From the NCBI RefSeq assembly GCF_032814565.1, contig NZ_CP136521.1, positions 3,258,501-3,322,500 on the forward strand: a stretch of DNA of 64,000 nt. The letters are read 5' to 3'. The position numbers and the translations under genes were made by a program. Origin of the DNA: Hwangdonia lutea (GTDB lineage: Bacteria > Bacteroidota > Bacteroidia > Flavobacteriales > Flavobacteriaceae). Shown here piece by piece: positions 26,963 to 37,206 of this stretch. Position 1 is the first letter of the stretch, and each line of letters begins with the position of its first letter. The notes under the pieces are model-generated. The model ran no database searches, was not told the origin of the DNA, and worked only from the letters and a program-made list of their open reading frames with translations.

Positions 26963-27856
26963 ATGAAAATCAAGAAAACACATAGCATTATACTTTCTGC
27001 ATTTGCTATTATTTTAACATCATCGGTTTTTGCGCATCCAACGGGCAATATGATTACGATTGGCAAACAGGTGCTTTGGTCGTATATTAATCCTATTAAT
27101 GACCGGGCACATCATGCTTGTGTCATGATTTGGAGACCTGGTAACGCACCTAAAGTTTGGGTGAAATCTGATTATCCCGCAAGCGATTTTATGCTGTATA
27201 GCGACCAAAACAATATTTATCTTATTGAAAGAAGACATATACAAACCAGTCAAAAATTTGAAATTAGGATATTAAAAACAACGATTAACGGCGAACCTGA
27301 GGTAATTTGGAATTGGTTTGAAGATGAATGGCGGATTGGTGAAGGCGGTTTTTTTATGGTTTCAGACAATCAAGTCGTGTTTGGTAAATATCCTAAAGTT
27401 TACAGCCTTAAAAAAGGAGAAACACCAAGCGCATATTTTAATTTTGAAGCGCCAATTAACAGGATACGGTCTTTGGAAAATGAGCAAATATTATTGCTTG
27501 GAGATAGCACCTGTTGGTTGGTGGAACAAAACGGGAGAATTATAAACAAATGGACTGGTTTATTAGACAATCAAGTTAAAAACGCACCATTAAACAGAAA
27601 TCAGATATTTGATGTAGATTATTATAACGGACAATTACTTTTGGCATATTGGGGCAAAAGGTCTTTTGAAATTATAGATAGACATGGAAAACGAAAGGCA
27701 ATATTACAACAGAAAGAGCCTTTTACACCACATTGGGTAGCTTTTTTAGAGAATGATAAATTGTTGTTTTCTTCCGAGCTATTCTTCAACGGAGAAACAC
27801 CAAAACCTAAGCTTATGCGAATGGCATCAAATGGTGATGCAGTTAAAATCTGGTAA
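26963..27856 (+). CDS. Secreted protein of unknown function, propeller-like
   Basis: The start at ATG 26963 gives MKIKKTHSIILSAFAIILTSSVFAHP, a clean signal peptide; a TTG nine bases upstream is less likely. The mature part (about 270 residues) is strand-rich with repeated short units such as VLWSYINPIN, VIWNWFEDEW, CWLVEQNGRIINKW and SFEIIDRHGKRKAI. This looks like a beta-propeller of PQQ- or arylsulfotransferase-like type, but without the metal or PQQ motifs I would need to name it. It faces the lipoprotein gene on the other strand, with a shared terminator. Confidence 0.5.
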   Translation: MKIKKTHSIILSAFAIILTSSVFAHPTGNMITIGKQVLWSYINPINDRAHHACVMIWRPGNAPKVWVKSDYPASDFMLYSDQNNIYLIERRHIQTSQKFEIRILKTTINGEPEVIWNWFEDEWRIGEGGFFMVSDNQVVFGKYPKVYSLKKGETPSAYFNFEAPINRIRSLENEQILLLGDSTCWLVEQNGRIINKWTGLLDNQVKNAPLNRNQIFDVDYYNGQLLLAYWGKRSFEIIDRHGKRKAILQQKEPFTPHWVAFLENDKLLFSSELFFNGETPKPKLMRMASNGDAVKIW

Positions 27857-27866
27857 TGAACAATAA

Positions 27867-27894
27867 AAAAACCTCCCAAAAAATGAGAGGTTTT
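27867..27894. terminator. Bidirectional terminator between convergent genes
   Basis: AAACCTC pairs with GAGGTTT (27887-27893) around an 11-base A-rich loop. A-tracts on the left and T on the right give U-tails in both directions. It lies 10 bases after the plus-strand stop and 7 bases before the minus-strand stop. Confidence 0.75.
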
Positions 27895-27900
27895 GAATTA

Positions 27901-29079
27901 TTATCTAATCGTATAAGAATTTATAATATCCTTGAGTTTATATTTTAAATCCTCGCCCGTGTCGTAAACCATTTGCTCGTTGCTTGGGAATGGCACACGC
28001 CTGTTGTCCAGCAATAATCTATCGTCTTTATTTAATGCACGTTTATCGCCTCTTGAACGGGCAAAATAATGTTCGAAAACAAATTCGCTATCAATGGTAA
28101 AGGAGTCTAAAGGTTGTTTAGTCGTTAAATCTAAATACACCACATCGGCTATAACTTGAGACGACTTGGTTTGAACCGTTTCCAATAAACGGCATTTTAC
28201 CCTAATAATTTTATCAACTTTTATATCGTTGCCCAAAGTGTCTTTTACAACGTTTCCGGCACTGTCCAATTGATATTCCCAACCATCTTTTATATCTTTT
28301 TCTCTTAAAAACTCACGTTCCTTAATGCGTTCTGGCGAAATATTAATACGCTTTAAATTTAAGTGCATAGCGTAATCGTAGGTTACATCGTTAATTTTAT
28401 TGGCGTGGTAAACACTCCAAAATTTATTCAATCCGTAAGTGTCAAAATTTAACAAATCGTCTTCCAAACGCGCAGGAATTACTTGCTGTGTTTCGTTATT
28501 AATAGAAACCAAAATATAATTGGTGCCTCTTTGATGTGCTTCATTCAACAGCTCACGCGTGTTTTCGTAATTCGGACTAATTCGGTCTAAATAATCAAGG
28601 GTTTTGTAAGCTTCTCTTATGGCAAGTTTGTCATCAGATTCTAAAAGTTTTATGCCTTTTTTATATAAATAATCAGAAAGATTCTTGCGAGATTCAATAA
28701 TGGCGTTGCTGTAATTATTAAATTCAAACGGAATAATTTTACCGTTTACACGCAATGGCAATATGGGTTTGATAACCTCCTGTCGCGCATGTAAATCCAA
28801 ATAACGTTCATAAATCACTCGATATAATTCCGGGTTATTATCTTTTTTAAGATGATTTATGGCATTTAAATCCCTGTCTTCAGCTTTATAATAGGCGTCT
28901 TGCAGCATTAAAACCACATCGTGTTTACGTTTAGAATCTTTATTTGTTCTTAGGGTTTTAAGCGCTGTATTGATGGCTTGATCGTAATTACCCGTATTTA
29001 CAGCTTTTTCAACTTCTTTCTTTGCGCTACAGGCAACTAATAATGACAGTGTAAGGATGAAGAGTAATAATCTTTTCAT
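27901..29079 (-). CDS. Lipoprotein with N-terminal TPR-like region, unknown function
   Basis: The 392-residue protein has a lipoprotein signal (KRLLLFILTLSLLVAC, Cys about 17). About 170 residues of helical, TPR-like sequence follow (VNTGNYDQAINTALKTL, IREAYKTLDYLDRISPNYENTRELLNEA). The second half is strand-rich (YILVSINNETQQVIPARLEDDLL, VKCRLLETVQTKSSQVIADVVYLDL, SFTIDSEFVFEHYFARSRGDKRALN). It recalls outer-membrane-associated flavobacterial lipoproteins of unknown role. Its upstream neighbour is fumarylacetoacetase, 125 bases away on the same strand, with no functional link apparent. Confidence 0.62.
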   Translation of the reverse strand: MKRLLLFILTLSLLVACSAKKEVEKAVNTGNYDQAINTALKTLRTNKDSKRKHDVVLMLQDAYYKAEDRDLNAINHLKKDNNPELYRVIYERYLDLHARQEVIKPILPLRVNGKIIPFEFNNYSNAIIESRKNLSDYLYKKGIKLLESDDKLAIREAYKTLDYLDRISPNYENTRELLNEAHQRGTNYILVSINNETQQVIPARLEDDLLNFDTYGLNKFWSVYHANKINDVTYDYAMHLNLKRINISPERIKEREFLREKDIKDGWEYQLDSAGNVVKDTLGNDIKVDKIIRVKCRLLETVQTKSSQVIADVVYLDLTTKQPLDSFTIDSEFVFEHYFARSRGDKRALNKDDRLLLDNRRVPFPSNEQMVYDTGEDLKYKLKDIINSYTIR

Positions 29080-29204
29080 AGGTTAAAGGTTTTGGTTTAT
29101 TGGGGTGCTAATTCAATAGTGGTGCCAAAATACTAAAACAACAGATTAAATACTAATAAATCCGTTAAAACGTAAAATTTAGATAATTTCAAGTAAGATT
29201 AATC

Positions 29205-30488
29205 TTATTTTTTAGAATAAACCGGAAGCAATTTAGTTGAAACTTCCCCAAAGCCAATGCGCGTACCATCCTTTTCGCAATGCCCACGCATAATCACGGT
29301 ATCGTAATCATTAATGAATGTGCGCTCTGTACCGTTATTAAGCTTAACAGGTTTTTCGCCACGCCATGATAATTCCAACATGGAGCCGTAAGAATCTGGT
29401 GTTGGACCCGAAATAGTGCCGCTTCCCATCATGTCGCCAGAATTTATGGGGCAACCATTTATGGTATGATGCGCCAATTGTTGCGACATGTTCCAGTACA
29501 TGTATTTAAAATTCGATTTACTAACCACGGTTTCCTTAGCGCCGTTTGGCTGAATGGAAACCTCTAAATTAATATCGAAGCTCTTTTTGCCTTTGTATTG
29601 TAGGTATTTTAATTGTGGTTTTAAGGGTTTTGGACTTTCTACTCGATAAGGTTCCAAAGCATCTAAAGTAACAATCCACGGAGAAATGGAAGAAGCGAAA
29701 CTTTTTGCTAAAAACGGGCCTAATGGCACGTATTCCCATTTTTGGATATCGCGAGCGCTCCAATCGTTAAATAAAACCAATCCGAAAATATATTCTTCGG
29801 CTTCGTTTACAGGAATAGACTCGCCCAAATCATTGGCATCGGTAGTAATAAAAGCCATTTCCAGCTCAAAATCAACTAGTTTACTCGGGCCAAAAACGGG
29901 TTCGGTGGCGCCGTTTGGAAGGGTTTGCCCCTGAGGTCTGTGAATTGGAATTCCCGATGGAATAATAGATGAGCTTCTGCCATGATACCCCACAGGAATA
30001 TGCAACCAATTTGGCATCAACGCATTTTCGGGGTCTCTAAACATGGTGCCTACATTTGTGGCGTGCTCGATGCTTGAATAAAAATCGGTGTAATCGCCAA
30101 TTTGAACCGGCAATTGCATTTCAATTTCATCCAAACGAAACAATACAATTTCTTTATGCTTTACATTGTTTTTTAACGCCGTGTTTTCAGCATCAAAAAT
30201 TTCGGCAATTCTATTTCTAACAGCGCGCCATGTTTTTCTGCCATCGGCAATAAAATCATTTAAAGTGTCTTGAAGAAAAATATCATCGGTTAATGCAATT
30301 CCATCAAAATACCCCAATTGATGCAAAGCCCCAAGGTCTATGGCCGTATCGCCAATACGGGTGCCAATGGTAATAATGTCATCGCGTGTTAAAAATACAC
30401 CGAATGGAATATTCTGAATGGGGAAATCTGAGTTTTTATCGACGTGTAACCACGAGGTTCTATCTGGATTATTGGCTGATATTTGCAT
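29205..30488 (-). CDS. fahA: Fumarylacetoacetase
   Basis: The 427-residue enzyme has the FAH N-terminal SH3-like domain (SWLHVDKNSDFPIQNIPFGVF). The catalytic FAH domain has DYTDFYSSIEHATNVG (metal-binding Asp and general-base His), PVGYHGRSSSIIPSG, LDFELEMAF-type metal ligands (VDFELEMAFI), LFNDWSARDIQKWEYVPLGPFLAKSF and MGSGTISG. It performs the last step of tyrosine degradation, fumarylacetoacetate to fumarate and acetoacetate. It has its own candidate promoter and stands divergent from glyA. Confidence 0.95.
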   Translation of the reverse strand: MQISANNPDRTSWLHVDKNSDFPIQNIPFGVFLTRDDIITIGTRIGDTAIDLGALHQLGYFDGIALTDDIFLQDTLNDFIADGRKTWRAVRNRIAEIFDAENTALKNNVKHKEIVLFRLDEIEMQLPVQIGDYTDFYSSIEHATNVGTMFRDPENALMPNWLHIPVGYHGRSSSIIPSGIPIHRPQGQTLPNGATEPVFGPSKLVDFELEMAFITTDANDLGESIPVNEAEEYIFGLVLFNDWSARDIQKWEYVPLGPFLAKSFASSISPWIVTLDALEPYRVESPKPLKPQLKYLQYKGKKSFDINLEVSIQPNGAKETVVSKSNFKYMYWNMSQQLAHHTINGCPINSGDMMGSGTISGPTPDSYGSMLELSWRGEKPVKLNNGTERTFINDYDTVIMRGHCEKDGTRIGFGEVSTKLLPVYSKK

Positions 30489-30521
30489 GCCTTATGTATT
30501 TAGATGTTATTTTATTCGTAT

Positions 30522-30529
30522 CAAACCTA
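30522..30529 (-). promoter_or_regulatory. Candidate -7 promoter element for fahA
   Basis: Read on the minus strand this is TAGGTTTG, a match to TAnnTTTG, 33 bases upstream of the fahA start. Confidence 0.42.
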
Positions 30530-30652
30530 CATAATTTTTTTATTTATTTAATTATAAATGCCTAAAAATAGAATTATTTTAATCGTTAATAAATCGGTTT
30601 AAAACTTAAGCGTAAAAATATATATTTTGATGTATTTGAATAATCTATTTGC

Positions 30653-30660
30653 TATTTTTG
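30653..30660 (+). promoter_or_regulatory. Candidate -7 promoter element for glyA
   Basis: TATTTTTG matches TAnnTTTG 27 bases upstream of the glyA ATG. A TTTG at 30626-30629 could serve as -33 box with a 23-base spacer. Confidence 0.5.
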
Positions 30661-30687
30661 CGCAACATTTAACTACAATTAAAATTT

Positions 30688-31959
30688 ATGCAACGCGACG
30701 AACAAATTTTTGAACTTATTCAAGCCGAAAAAGAACGCCAATTACATGGCCTAGAACTTATTGCATCAGAGAATTTTGTAAGCGACCAAGTTATGGAAGC
30801 TGCGGGCTCTGTATTAACCAATAAATATGCAGAAGGCTACCCCGGAAAGCGTTATTACGGCGGTTGCGAAGTGGTTGATGAAGTGGAGCAAATAGCCATC
30901 GATAGGGCCAAAGCTTTATTTGGAGCAGCCTATGTAAACGTTCAGCCACACTCTGGAAGTCAAGCCAATACGGCGGTTTTTGCGGCATGCTTGAAACCGG
31001 GTGACAAAATTTTAGGATTCGATTTGTCCCACGGTGGGCATTTAACCCATGGTTCGCCAGTAAATTTTTCGGGTAAATTATACAGCCCTGTATTTTATGG
31101 TGTTGATAAGGAAAACGGCCTGATTAATTACGATAAAATGGAAGCTATTGCCAAAGCTGAAAAGCCTAAGCTTATCATTGCAGGCGCATCTGCATATTCG
31201 CGCGATATGGATTTTAAACGCTTTCGTGAAATAGCCGATAGTGTTGGTGCTATTTTAATGGCCGATATTGCGCATCCCGCGGGATTAATTGCCAAAGGCA
31301 TTTTAAACGATCCGTTGCCACATTGCCATATTGTAACCACTACCACGCATAAAACCTTACGCGGACCAAGAGGCGGTATGATTATGATGGGGCAGGATTT
31401 TGATAACCCATTCGGCATCACCCTAAAAAACGGAAATCTGCGTAAAATGTCGTCGTTGTTGGATTCTGCGGTATTCCCAGGAAACCAAGGTGGGCCATTA
31501 GAGCACATTATTGCCGCTAAAGCGATTGCTTTTGGTGAAGCGCTTACCGATGATTTTTTGCACTATCAACTACAAGTTAAGGCCAATGCCAACGCCATGG
31601 CGAATGCACTGGTTGCTAAAGATTACAATATTATTTCCGGCGGTACCGATAACCATTGTATGTTGATTGATTTGCGCAACAAAGATATTTCTGGAAAAGC
31701 GGCCGAACAAGCCTTGGTAAAAGCCGATATTACAGTAAATAAAAACATGGTGCCTTTTGATGATAAATCGCCATTTGTAACCTCGGGGATCCGAATTGGT
31801 ACGGCAGCGGTGACCACGCGTGGTTTAAAAGAAGACGACATGCTTATGATTGTGGATTTAATTGATGAAGTAATTAACAACCACGAAAACGAAGCTGTTT
31901 TAGAAAGCGTAAAAGATAAAGTAAATGCCATGATGAAAGGCAAACCTTTGTTTGTGTAG
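30688..31959 (+). CDS. glyA: Serine hydroxymethyltransferase
   Basis: The 423-residue PLP enzyme has the full SHMT signature: [45 protein letters not shown] near the N-terminus, [30 protein letters not shown] and the PLP-lysine region [17 protein letters not shown] (Lys about 229). It interconverts serine and glycine with tetrahydrofolate, the main source of one-carbon units. Monocistronic with a terminator. It is the last housekeeping gene before the repeat-rich gap and defence genes. Confidence 0.97.
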   Translation: MQRDEQIFELIQAEKERQLHGLELIASENFVSDQVMEAAGSVLTNKYAEGYPGKRYYGGCEVVDEVEQIAIDRAKALFGAAYVNVQPHSGSQANTAVFAACLKPGDKILGFDLSHGGHLTHGSPVNFSGKLYSPVFYGVDKENGLINYDKMEAIAKAEKPKLIIAGASAYSRDMDFKRFREIADSVGAILMADIAHPAGLIAKGILNDPLPHCHIVTTTTHKTLRGPRGGMIMMGQDFDNPFGITLKNGNLRKMSSLLDSAVFPGNQGGPLEHIIAAKAIAFGEALTDDFLHYQLQVKANANAMANALVAKDYNIISGGTDNHCMLIDLRNKDISGKAAEQALVKADITVNKNMVPFDDKSPFVTSGIRIGTAAVTTRGLKEDDMLMIVDLIDEVINNHENEAVLESVKDKVNAMMKGKPLFV

Positions 31960-32455
31960 TGTCGACATTCTGAACTTGTTTCAGCATCACATCATCACAT
32001 GAAAATATAATGAGCACCTGAAACTAGTTTAGGTTGACTAAAGAATCCTGCGTTAAGCGGGATTTTTTATTTGGGCGTTTTAACACGCTTTACACATTGG
32101 TATTTATTGAAAATTTTGGAAATCGTGAATATAAATATTTCATTACTCAATCTTTTTAAAACCGTCATTGCGAGGAGCTACCGACGTGGCAATCTGTTAA
32201 TCTTTACCTTAAAACATAATTATAAGTTAGCCAAGTTTTAAAAAGGATTTCAAATATTTAGCCTGCGGTGAGCGCAGTCGAACCGTTCAATCGTTAACGC
32301 AGTGACCGTTATGTTTTGTGTTTTTAGATATGTTGTTGGTGCTTGTTTGTAACGTGTGCTGATAATTAATTCGCTACGGCCCTTGATACTAATGAATGTT
32401 AGCGTAAAACTAGGCTAATGCTTTTCAAAGGATATGGTGTTGACGGTAGTATTTA
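31960..32455. repeat. Repeat-rich intergenic region between glyA and the defence island
   Basis: Besides the glyA terminator this 496-base gap contains three distinct repeat-like pieces. The first is an ATTCTGAACTTGTTTCAG motif near 31966. The second is a GTCATTGCGAGGAGC...GACGTGGCAATCTG motif at 32163-32195, a widespread bacterial intergenic repeat type. The third is 32259-32292, an exact 34-base inverted copy of 2725-2758. The accumulation suggests a site that tolerates insertions. No gene is seen here. Confidence 0.68.
32044..32069 (+). terminator. Rho-independent terminator after glyA
   Basis: AATCCTGC pairs with GCGGGATT (one G-T pair) around a five-base loop and is followed by TTTTTT. 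It lies 85 bases past the glyA stop. Confidence 0.72.
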
Positions 32456-34148
32456 TCAATAATCTAATTTCCAAATTTGTTTAGCAATTTTGGCCATTTT
32501 TGATTGTCTATGTTTTAATTTATTTGGGTTCCATTCTTCATAATCAAATTCCTGTGACATAGTATATTTTGATTTGTGATACAATGAAAGTTTTTCTCCA
32601 ATTAATTTATTTTCACACTGTTTGTTAAGTTTTCTTTCAAGAATAGTATAGTTTCCTAAACGGTAAATAAATTCTAATTGTGTATCCTTAACGAATGTTT
32701 TGTTCCAGACGTCTGATGGATTCTCAGGAAGAATATGTTCAATTGTTCCAGTATCGTCATCGAAGTTTGTTTTTCCAGAATCTGATAGATGATTTTCAAT
32801 ATTATATACTATATATCTTACTAATCTGTTTTTTGATGTTGTTTTAATCGATTTCATAATAAACTGACTTGTGAAACTTTCATCGTTAACATACAGAGAA
32901 CTCAAGTCTTTATATACTTGAGCAGCGTTTACACTTTTACTACTAATGATATTATTTGCAGCTTTACTGTAAACTTGTTCTAAAACATTTGTTTTAAAAC
33001 CTGATATAACAGTGTATCTAAATGAGATTACAGAACAAATTTTTACAACTTTAGTAAATGTTGCAATATCAAATTTCTCATAAGCAGCCAAAAGTAAGGC
33101 AAAAGGTTGCTTAATACCAAATAACTGCAATTCTGACAAATATTTAATAGTATCCTTGTGTCCTTTCCACAAATCGTCTTTGGGGTCAGATAAGGCGTTA
33201 AATACCTCCGCGTGAACCTCTAAACTTGAAATTATCTCAATAACATCATCTTGGGTTTGTACTTCTCTTTTAATTGCTTTAAATAGCTCTTTTTCAGTGA
33301 TTAATTTATTTCTCGAAATCCAATAGTATCTCAGGAAGTTTGAGAAGTCTTTATATTTGATGTATTTCAAAATACTATCCCATTTGTTTTTGATGTGATT
33401 ATGGTCAGCTTCATCAACACGTGAGAATAAATAGTTTTTGAATAAGTCTGTTACAGTTAGGGGAATTCCTCTATCATTTAATGTTTCAAATACTAAATAA
33501 GCATTTAATTCATCAACTACAGTAATCTGTATAAATTGTAAATTGTCACCAACAAACTCTATGAAATCAATAATTCCATTGATACCATCTTCTTCGAAAA
33601 TTTCCGTTTGAAGTTTTTTGTAAAAATACCCATACGCCTCTACCAATAGTCTATTTGAAATTGGTTCTCTTCTGAGATTGGGAACTTTATGGAATTGAAT
33701 TAAATATGATGAATAAATTGGGTCATTTAATTTATTTAGTTTTAATTTAGGCGAGAACATTAATGATTTCGGGGACTTGTAACCAATAAATTTTCTCATT
33801 AAAATATCTCTCCTCTCGATATTGTCATCCTTATCGATATCTGCTTCTATTAAATCATTTAAAAAACGAATACTGCTTAAAGCTAAAAATACTGAGTGTT
33901 GTAATTCGTTGTTGACCGTCAATTATCTCAAATTGTTTTTTTTCTTTTTTTATTAAAACAATCGAACCCATATAATGTCTAGTTTCTGAATCAATTGCAT
34001 TATTCAAATCAAGCCATAAATCATCCCAATTATTTTCTTTCCAAGAATAGTCCCGTTGGAATAATGGTACTTGATAAATATTATCTCCTGCAATTATATC
34101 ACTGAAAGAAATTGTATTTGCGTTTAATAAATTTTCTGTTTTATTCAT
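32456..34148 (-). pseudogene. DUF262-DUF1524 (GmrSD-like type IV restriction) nuclease, frameshifted
   Basis: Two adjoining minus-strand frames make one protein. The first (34148 to 33855) has the DUF262 ParB-like motifs QVPLFQRDYSWKEN and IIDGQQRITTL. The second (to 32456) continues in register from about 33889 with LALSSIRFLNDLIEADI and ends in a DUF1524 HNH-type domain with IEHILPENP, RLGNYTILERKLNKQ and KSKYTM. The break falls at five consecutive A at 33885-33889 (T run on the coding strand); removing one base gives a 563-residue open frame. GmrSD-type enzymes restrict modified phage DNA using NTP. The copy is therefore broken, switched off by slippage, or a sequencing error. It opens the defence island. 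Confidence 0.78.
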
Positions 34149-34294
34149 TCGTTATTTTTATATTACCACCAACTAGTTATTTAGTAGTGTGTATTACTCA
34201 TATCCAATAAATAAATCAGGATAAAGTAAGTTTTGTGTTTCAGTTACACCGTAAATATAATAATTTTTCTTACAGAAATAAGCTATAAAAAACA

Positions 34295-35863
34295 TTAATC
34301 TTCTTCTGGAAATGTAATATGCTGATAGGTGCCTAAATCTGGTGAAGCTGTTCGGTTTACATTTAAAATATCAGTGGGAACTTGACTTGAAAACATGGGG
34401 TTTCCTTTGTTTATTGCAGCCGATTCGTCGCCAATAATTAATTGGTTTAATGCGCTGTCTTTAAAGTTGGGGTCTTCGTTAAAAATAGTGTTTTCGTAAA
34501 GGCTGGGGTTTTCCAAATTGTAGTTTTCTCCCGTAAAATTGTTGTTGTTATCTTCAAAACGGATTAAACAATTGGTGAATTTAAAATTGAAAGCTACGGA
34601 GGCCTCTTCAATTTCATCTAATAAAATTTCGGGATTGTCATTGCCGTAAATAATACAATTGTTAAAATTGGCTTCGGTTAAATCGGCTAGTATCGCGTTG
34701 TTGTCTTCATCCGTCACAAAATTATTGAGCAAAACAGCAGGGAATTGCCTAAAGCCGTTACTCCAATAATTGGCAATGGTGCAGTGTGTAAAGTTGTATG
34801 TTCCACCCAAAGTTCCGGCAAACGAGGATTGCCCCGAATTGTTAATTACCAGGTTTTCAGCGGTTATGGAGGTGTTGCGCCCCAGCATGCCAAAATTACT
34901 GGAATTATATATTTGGGCGTTGGTGATTTTTAGTTTTTCGGTCGCTTCATTGGGGTTTCCATCGCTTAAAATGCCCACGGTTGCATTTTTAATGGTTGTG
35001 TAGTTTATGGTATTGTTTAAGCTACCATCCAACAACCAAATGGTGCCCCATTGCCCGGGCGTATCGGAGAAGTTGGGTTCTAATCGGTCGCCTTCAAAAA
35101 TAACTTCATTTTCTAGCACTTCTTGGTCGTTGCTAAAAGCCCCGTTCACATTAATAGATGCGCCATTAGACACAATAATACCCGAGTTTGAATGAAAATG
35201 CAAACGTGCACCCGCATCAACGGTTAAGGTTTCACCGTTTGGTACGGCGGCAAATCCGTAAATAACATAAGGTTTTTCGTTGGTAAAAGTGAGTTCAGTG
35301 GGCAGTAATTCGCGGCCTTGTAATTCGGTTTCAATTAATTCGCCACCAATATCCAAGGTTAAGGTCTCAATAACTTTTGTAGTATTATCTCTGTCTGGAT
35401 AAATAAAAACGGCGTCTTGCACCAAGGTAACCAACTCCACTTTTTGAAGGTTTGAACCAGAATCAAACTCAATTTGATCGGTGTAAAGATAAGTGCCATT
35501 GGGGTTCGGGAAATTATTAATATCAATAGTGGTTTCAACAAAAATAAACAGGCTGTCGTTTGCTAAAACTTGAATATTATCGAAGCTTTTACCAGCAATT
35601 CCATCTACATTTAATCTGTAGTTTGAAGCAACACCTTGGGCTAAACGTACAGAAGGAATTGAAATATCGTTATCACTTTTATTATATACTTTTAAATTAT
35701 AGGTACTGGAGCCAATATTGGTGAAAACGGTATCTAAATAAACGGTGTCTTTAGAAAACTGTAGGCTTCCCGTACTTGGTGAAAATTCAAAATCTTTACG
35801 GCAAGAACTCCAAAGCATTAAAAAACAAATGGTACATATAAAATAAAGAATATTGCGTTTCAT
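34295..35863 (-). CDS. Right-handed beta-helix lipoprotein
   Basis: The 522-residue protein has a lipoprotein signal (lipobox LWSSC, Cys about 21). An Ig-like domain with DTVYLDTVFTNIGSSTYNLKVYNKS follows, where proximal strands resemble an ASPM/CARDB-type fold. After this comes a long series of parallel beta-helix coils rich in Asn and Ile (NTINYTTIKNATVGI, AENLVINNSGQSSF, EANFNNCIIYGND), ending in an INKGNP...DLGTYQH tail typical of choice-of-anchor or pectate-lyase-fold surface proteins of Bacteroidota. Probably outer-membrane-exposed; substrate unknown. It stands between the nuclease and the patatin cluster, and its link to defence is unclear. Confidence 0.72.
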   Translation of the reverse strand: MKRNILYFICTICFLMLWSSCRKDFEFSPSTGSLQFSKDTVYLDTVFTNIGSSTYNLKVYNKSDNDISIPSVRLAQGVASNYRLNVDGIAGKSFDNIQVLANDSLFIFVETTIDINNFPNPNGTYLYTDQIEFDSGSNLQKVELVTLVQDAVFIYPDRDNTTKVIETLTLDIGGELIETELQGRELLPTELTFTNEKPYVIYGFAAVPNGETLTVDAGARLHFHSNSGIIVSNGASINVNGAFSNDQEVLENEVIFEGDRLEPNFSDTPGQWGTIWLLDGSLNNTINYTTIKNATVGILSDGNPNEATEKLKITNAQIYNSSNFGMLGRNTSITAENLVINNSGQSSFAGTLGGTYNFTHCTIANYWSNGFRQFPAVLLNNFVTDEDNNAILADLTEANFNNCIIYGNDNPEILLDEIEEASVAFNFKFTNCLIRFEDNNNNFTGENYNLENPSLYENTIFNEDPNFKDSALNQLIIGDESAAINKGNPMFSSQVPTDILNVNRTASPDLGTYQHITFPEED

Positions 35864-35989
35864 AAACGGGATTGAATAATATGAATAACGACAAAAATAA
35901 TTAAATATGTTTTAGGCTGTGGCGTTAATTGAAATTAGTTTGGTTAAGCGTAATAATCGTATCAAATTGTTGCATAATCACCATCAAAC

Positions 35990-37123
35990 TTAATCAAAAT
36001 GGGTTTTTAAAACACTAATGGATGCAGCTACGCCAATATCGTAAAGTTCTTGCCTGTTTTCAGCATTGCTCATTTCAATTAAACTTTCAACATCTTTCGC
36101 ATTAAACGTTTTTCCTAACCCCAATCCGTTTAAGTCATTTTCGGTAATGGGGAAGTTGTATCGCAAGTATTTAATCAGGGCTTTACCGCCCATAAAATCA
36201 TCTTGTAACGACTCAATTTCCATATCTATATAATGCGCCGTAGGGGAGTTGGAGAGCCACTGTAAAACAATCTGGTTTTGCCAACTGGCGTCTTGCATAA
36301 GCATATCGGGAACGCTTTGTGCCCATGTTTTTAACCATGCTTCCTCAATATCTTTTGTTTGTTTTTTAAACACGCTATAGCCAGTGCCGACGGATACTAC
36401 GGTTAATTTGTCTTCGCCCATTTCCCAATTAAACGGGAAGCCTTTTAGGGTTGCAACCATTAATAATGTGAGCGCGGGATTGTTAGCCATACTAACGCCG
36501 CCATCAACAAATGCAGCGCGTTGCCCATCGCCAACATCAATCATTTGTGGTGCAAAATAAGTAGGGGCGGCACTGCTTGCCCTTACGGCTTGCCAAAGTG
36601 GTATGTTTTTGTTTTTGCCAATATTGGTATCGAAAAATTTACCATTTGGATGATTGATAATAGGCCACACACTATTGGTGTCGGCTCTTTTGGCGACAAT
36701 GCAAAGTCCTGTTTTAATTTGATCGCTTTCTAGCGTTATATCGCCAAAAGCATTTTTTAAGCTATCTTCCAAAGCTTCGTAATCGTAGCCCGCTTTTAAA
36801 AATTTCCATGTTTCCAAAGGATTCCAGAAACTTCTCTTTTTACCAAAGATTTTCCCACCCAAATCCATGTAAAGATTAACTATGTCGTCAACTGATTTTC
36901 CAACGGCCAATGCCCCAGCAATGATGGAACCCGTAGAGGTGCCTCCAATCAAGTCGAAATGGTCACAGAGCAGATAATCGTTGCCGTGTTTTTCGCGTAA
37001 AATGTTTTCTATTTTTTTTAAATAGCCGAGGGTTAAGGCGCCTCTAATTCCCCCACCATCTAAGGAAAGAATGTTTTTTGAACCGGAATTTGGGTCAAGG
37101 TGTTCTTGGAATGTTTTTTTCAT
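35990..37123 (-). CDS. Patatin-like phospholipase, putative defence effector
   Basis: The 377-residue protein has the patatin set: oxyanion DGGGIRG (about 22-28), nucleophile Ser in GGTSTGSI (about 60-67) and catalytic Asp in FVDGGV (about 210), with APTYFAPQ before it. The domain covers about residues 15-330 with no signal peptide or membrane segment, as in patatins that act as immune effectors (for example CapV of CBASS). Predicted action: hydrolysis of membrane phospholipids. It is the last of five minus-strand genes, 83 bases after the TPR-S gene, so activation by the DRHyd/TPR-S pair is a reasonable inference. Confidence 0.88.
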   Translation of the reverse strand: MKKTFQEHLDPNSGSKNILSLDGGGIRGALTLGYLKKIENILREKHGNDYLLCDHFDLIGGTSTGSIIAGALAVGKSVDDIVNLYMDLGGKIFGKKRSFWNPLETWKFLKAGYDYEALEDSLKNAFGDITLESDQIKTGLCIVAKRADTNSVWPIINHPNGKFFDTNIGKNKNIPLWQAVRASSAAPTYFAPQMIDVGDGQRAAFVDGGVSMANNPALTLLMVATLKGFPFNWEMGEDKLTVVSVGTGYSVFKKQTKDIEEAWLKTWAQSVPDMLMQDASWQNQIVLQWLSNSPTAHYIDMEIESLQDDFMGGKALIKYLRYNFPITENDLNGLGLGKTFNAKDVESLIEMSNAENRQELYDIGVAASISVLKTHFD

Positions 37124-37206
37124 TGTATCGGTGTATTGGTTGGTTTATTTTGTTGCCATGTCGGTAATGGCTTCGGTTATTATAGCCGTTACCGTTATGG
37201 ATTATC

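Noticed and set aside
33855-33922. Programmed ribosomal frameshift in the DUF262 nuclease
   Set aside because: The site ATTTTTAGC is not a strong slippery heptamer and no stimulatory hairpin was seen; mutation, slippage of a homopolymer or sequencing error is simpler.
34295-35863. Beta-helix lipoprotein as member of the defence cluster
   Set aside because: It has export signal and surface-protein character, lies 126 bases beyond the patatin stop and has no known link with TIR or TPR-S systems.
35990-37123. CBASS operon with CapV patatin
   Set aside because: No CD-NTase (cGAS-like cyclase) gene is nearby; the partners are DRHyd and TPR-S.
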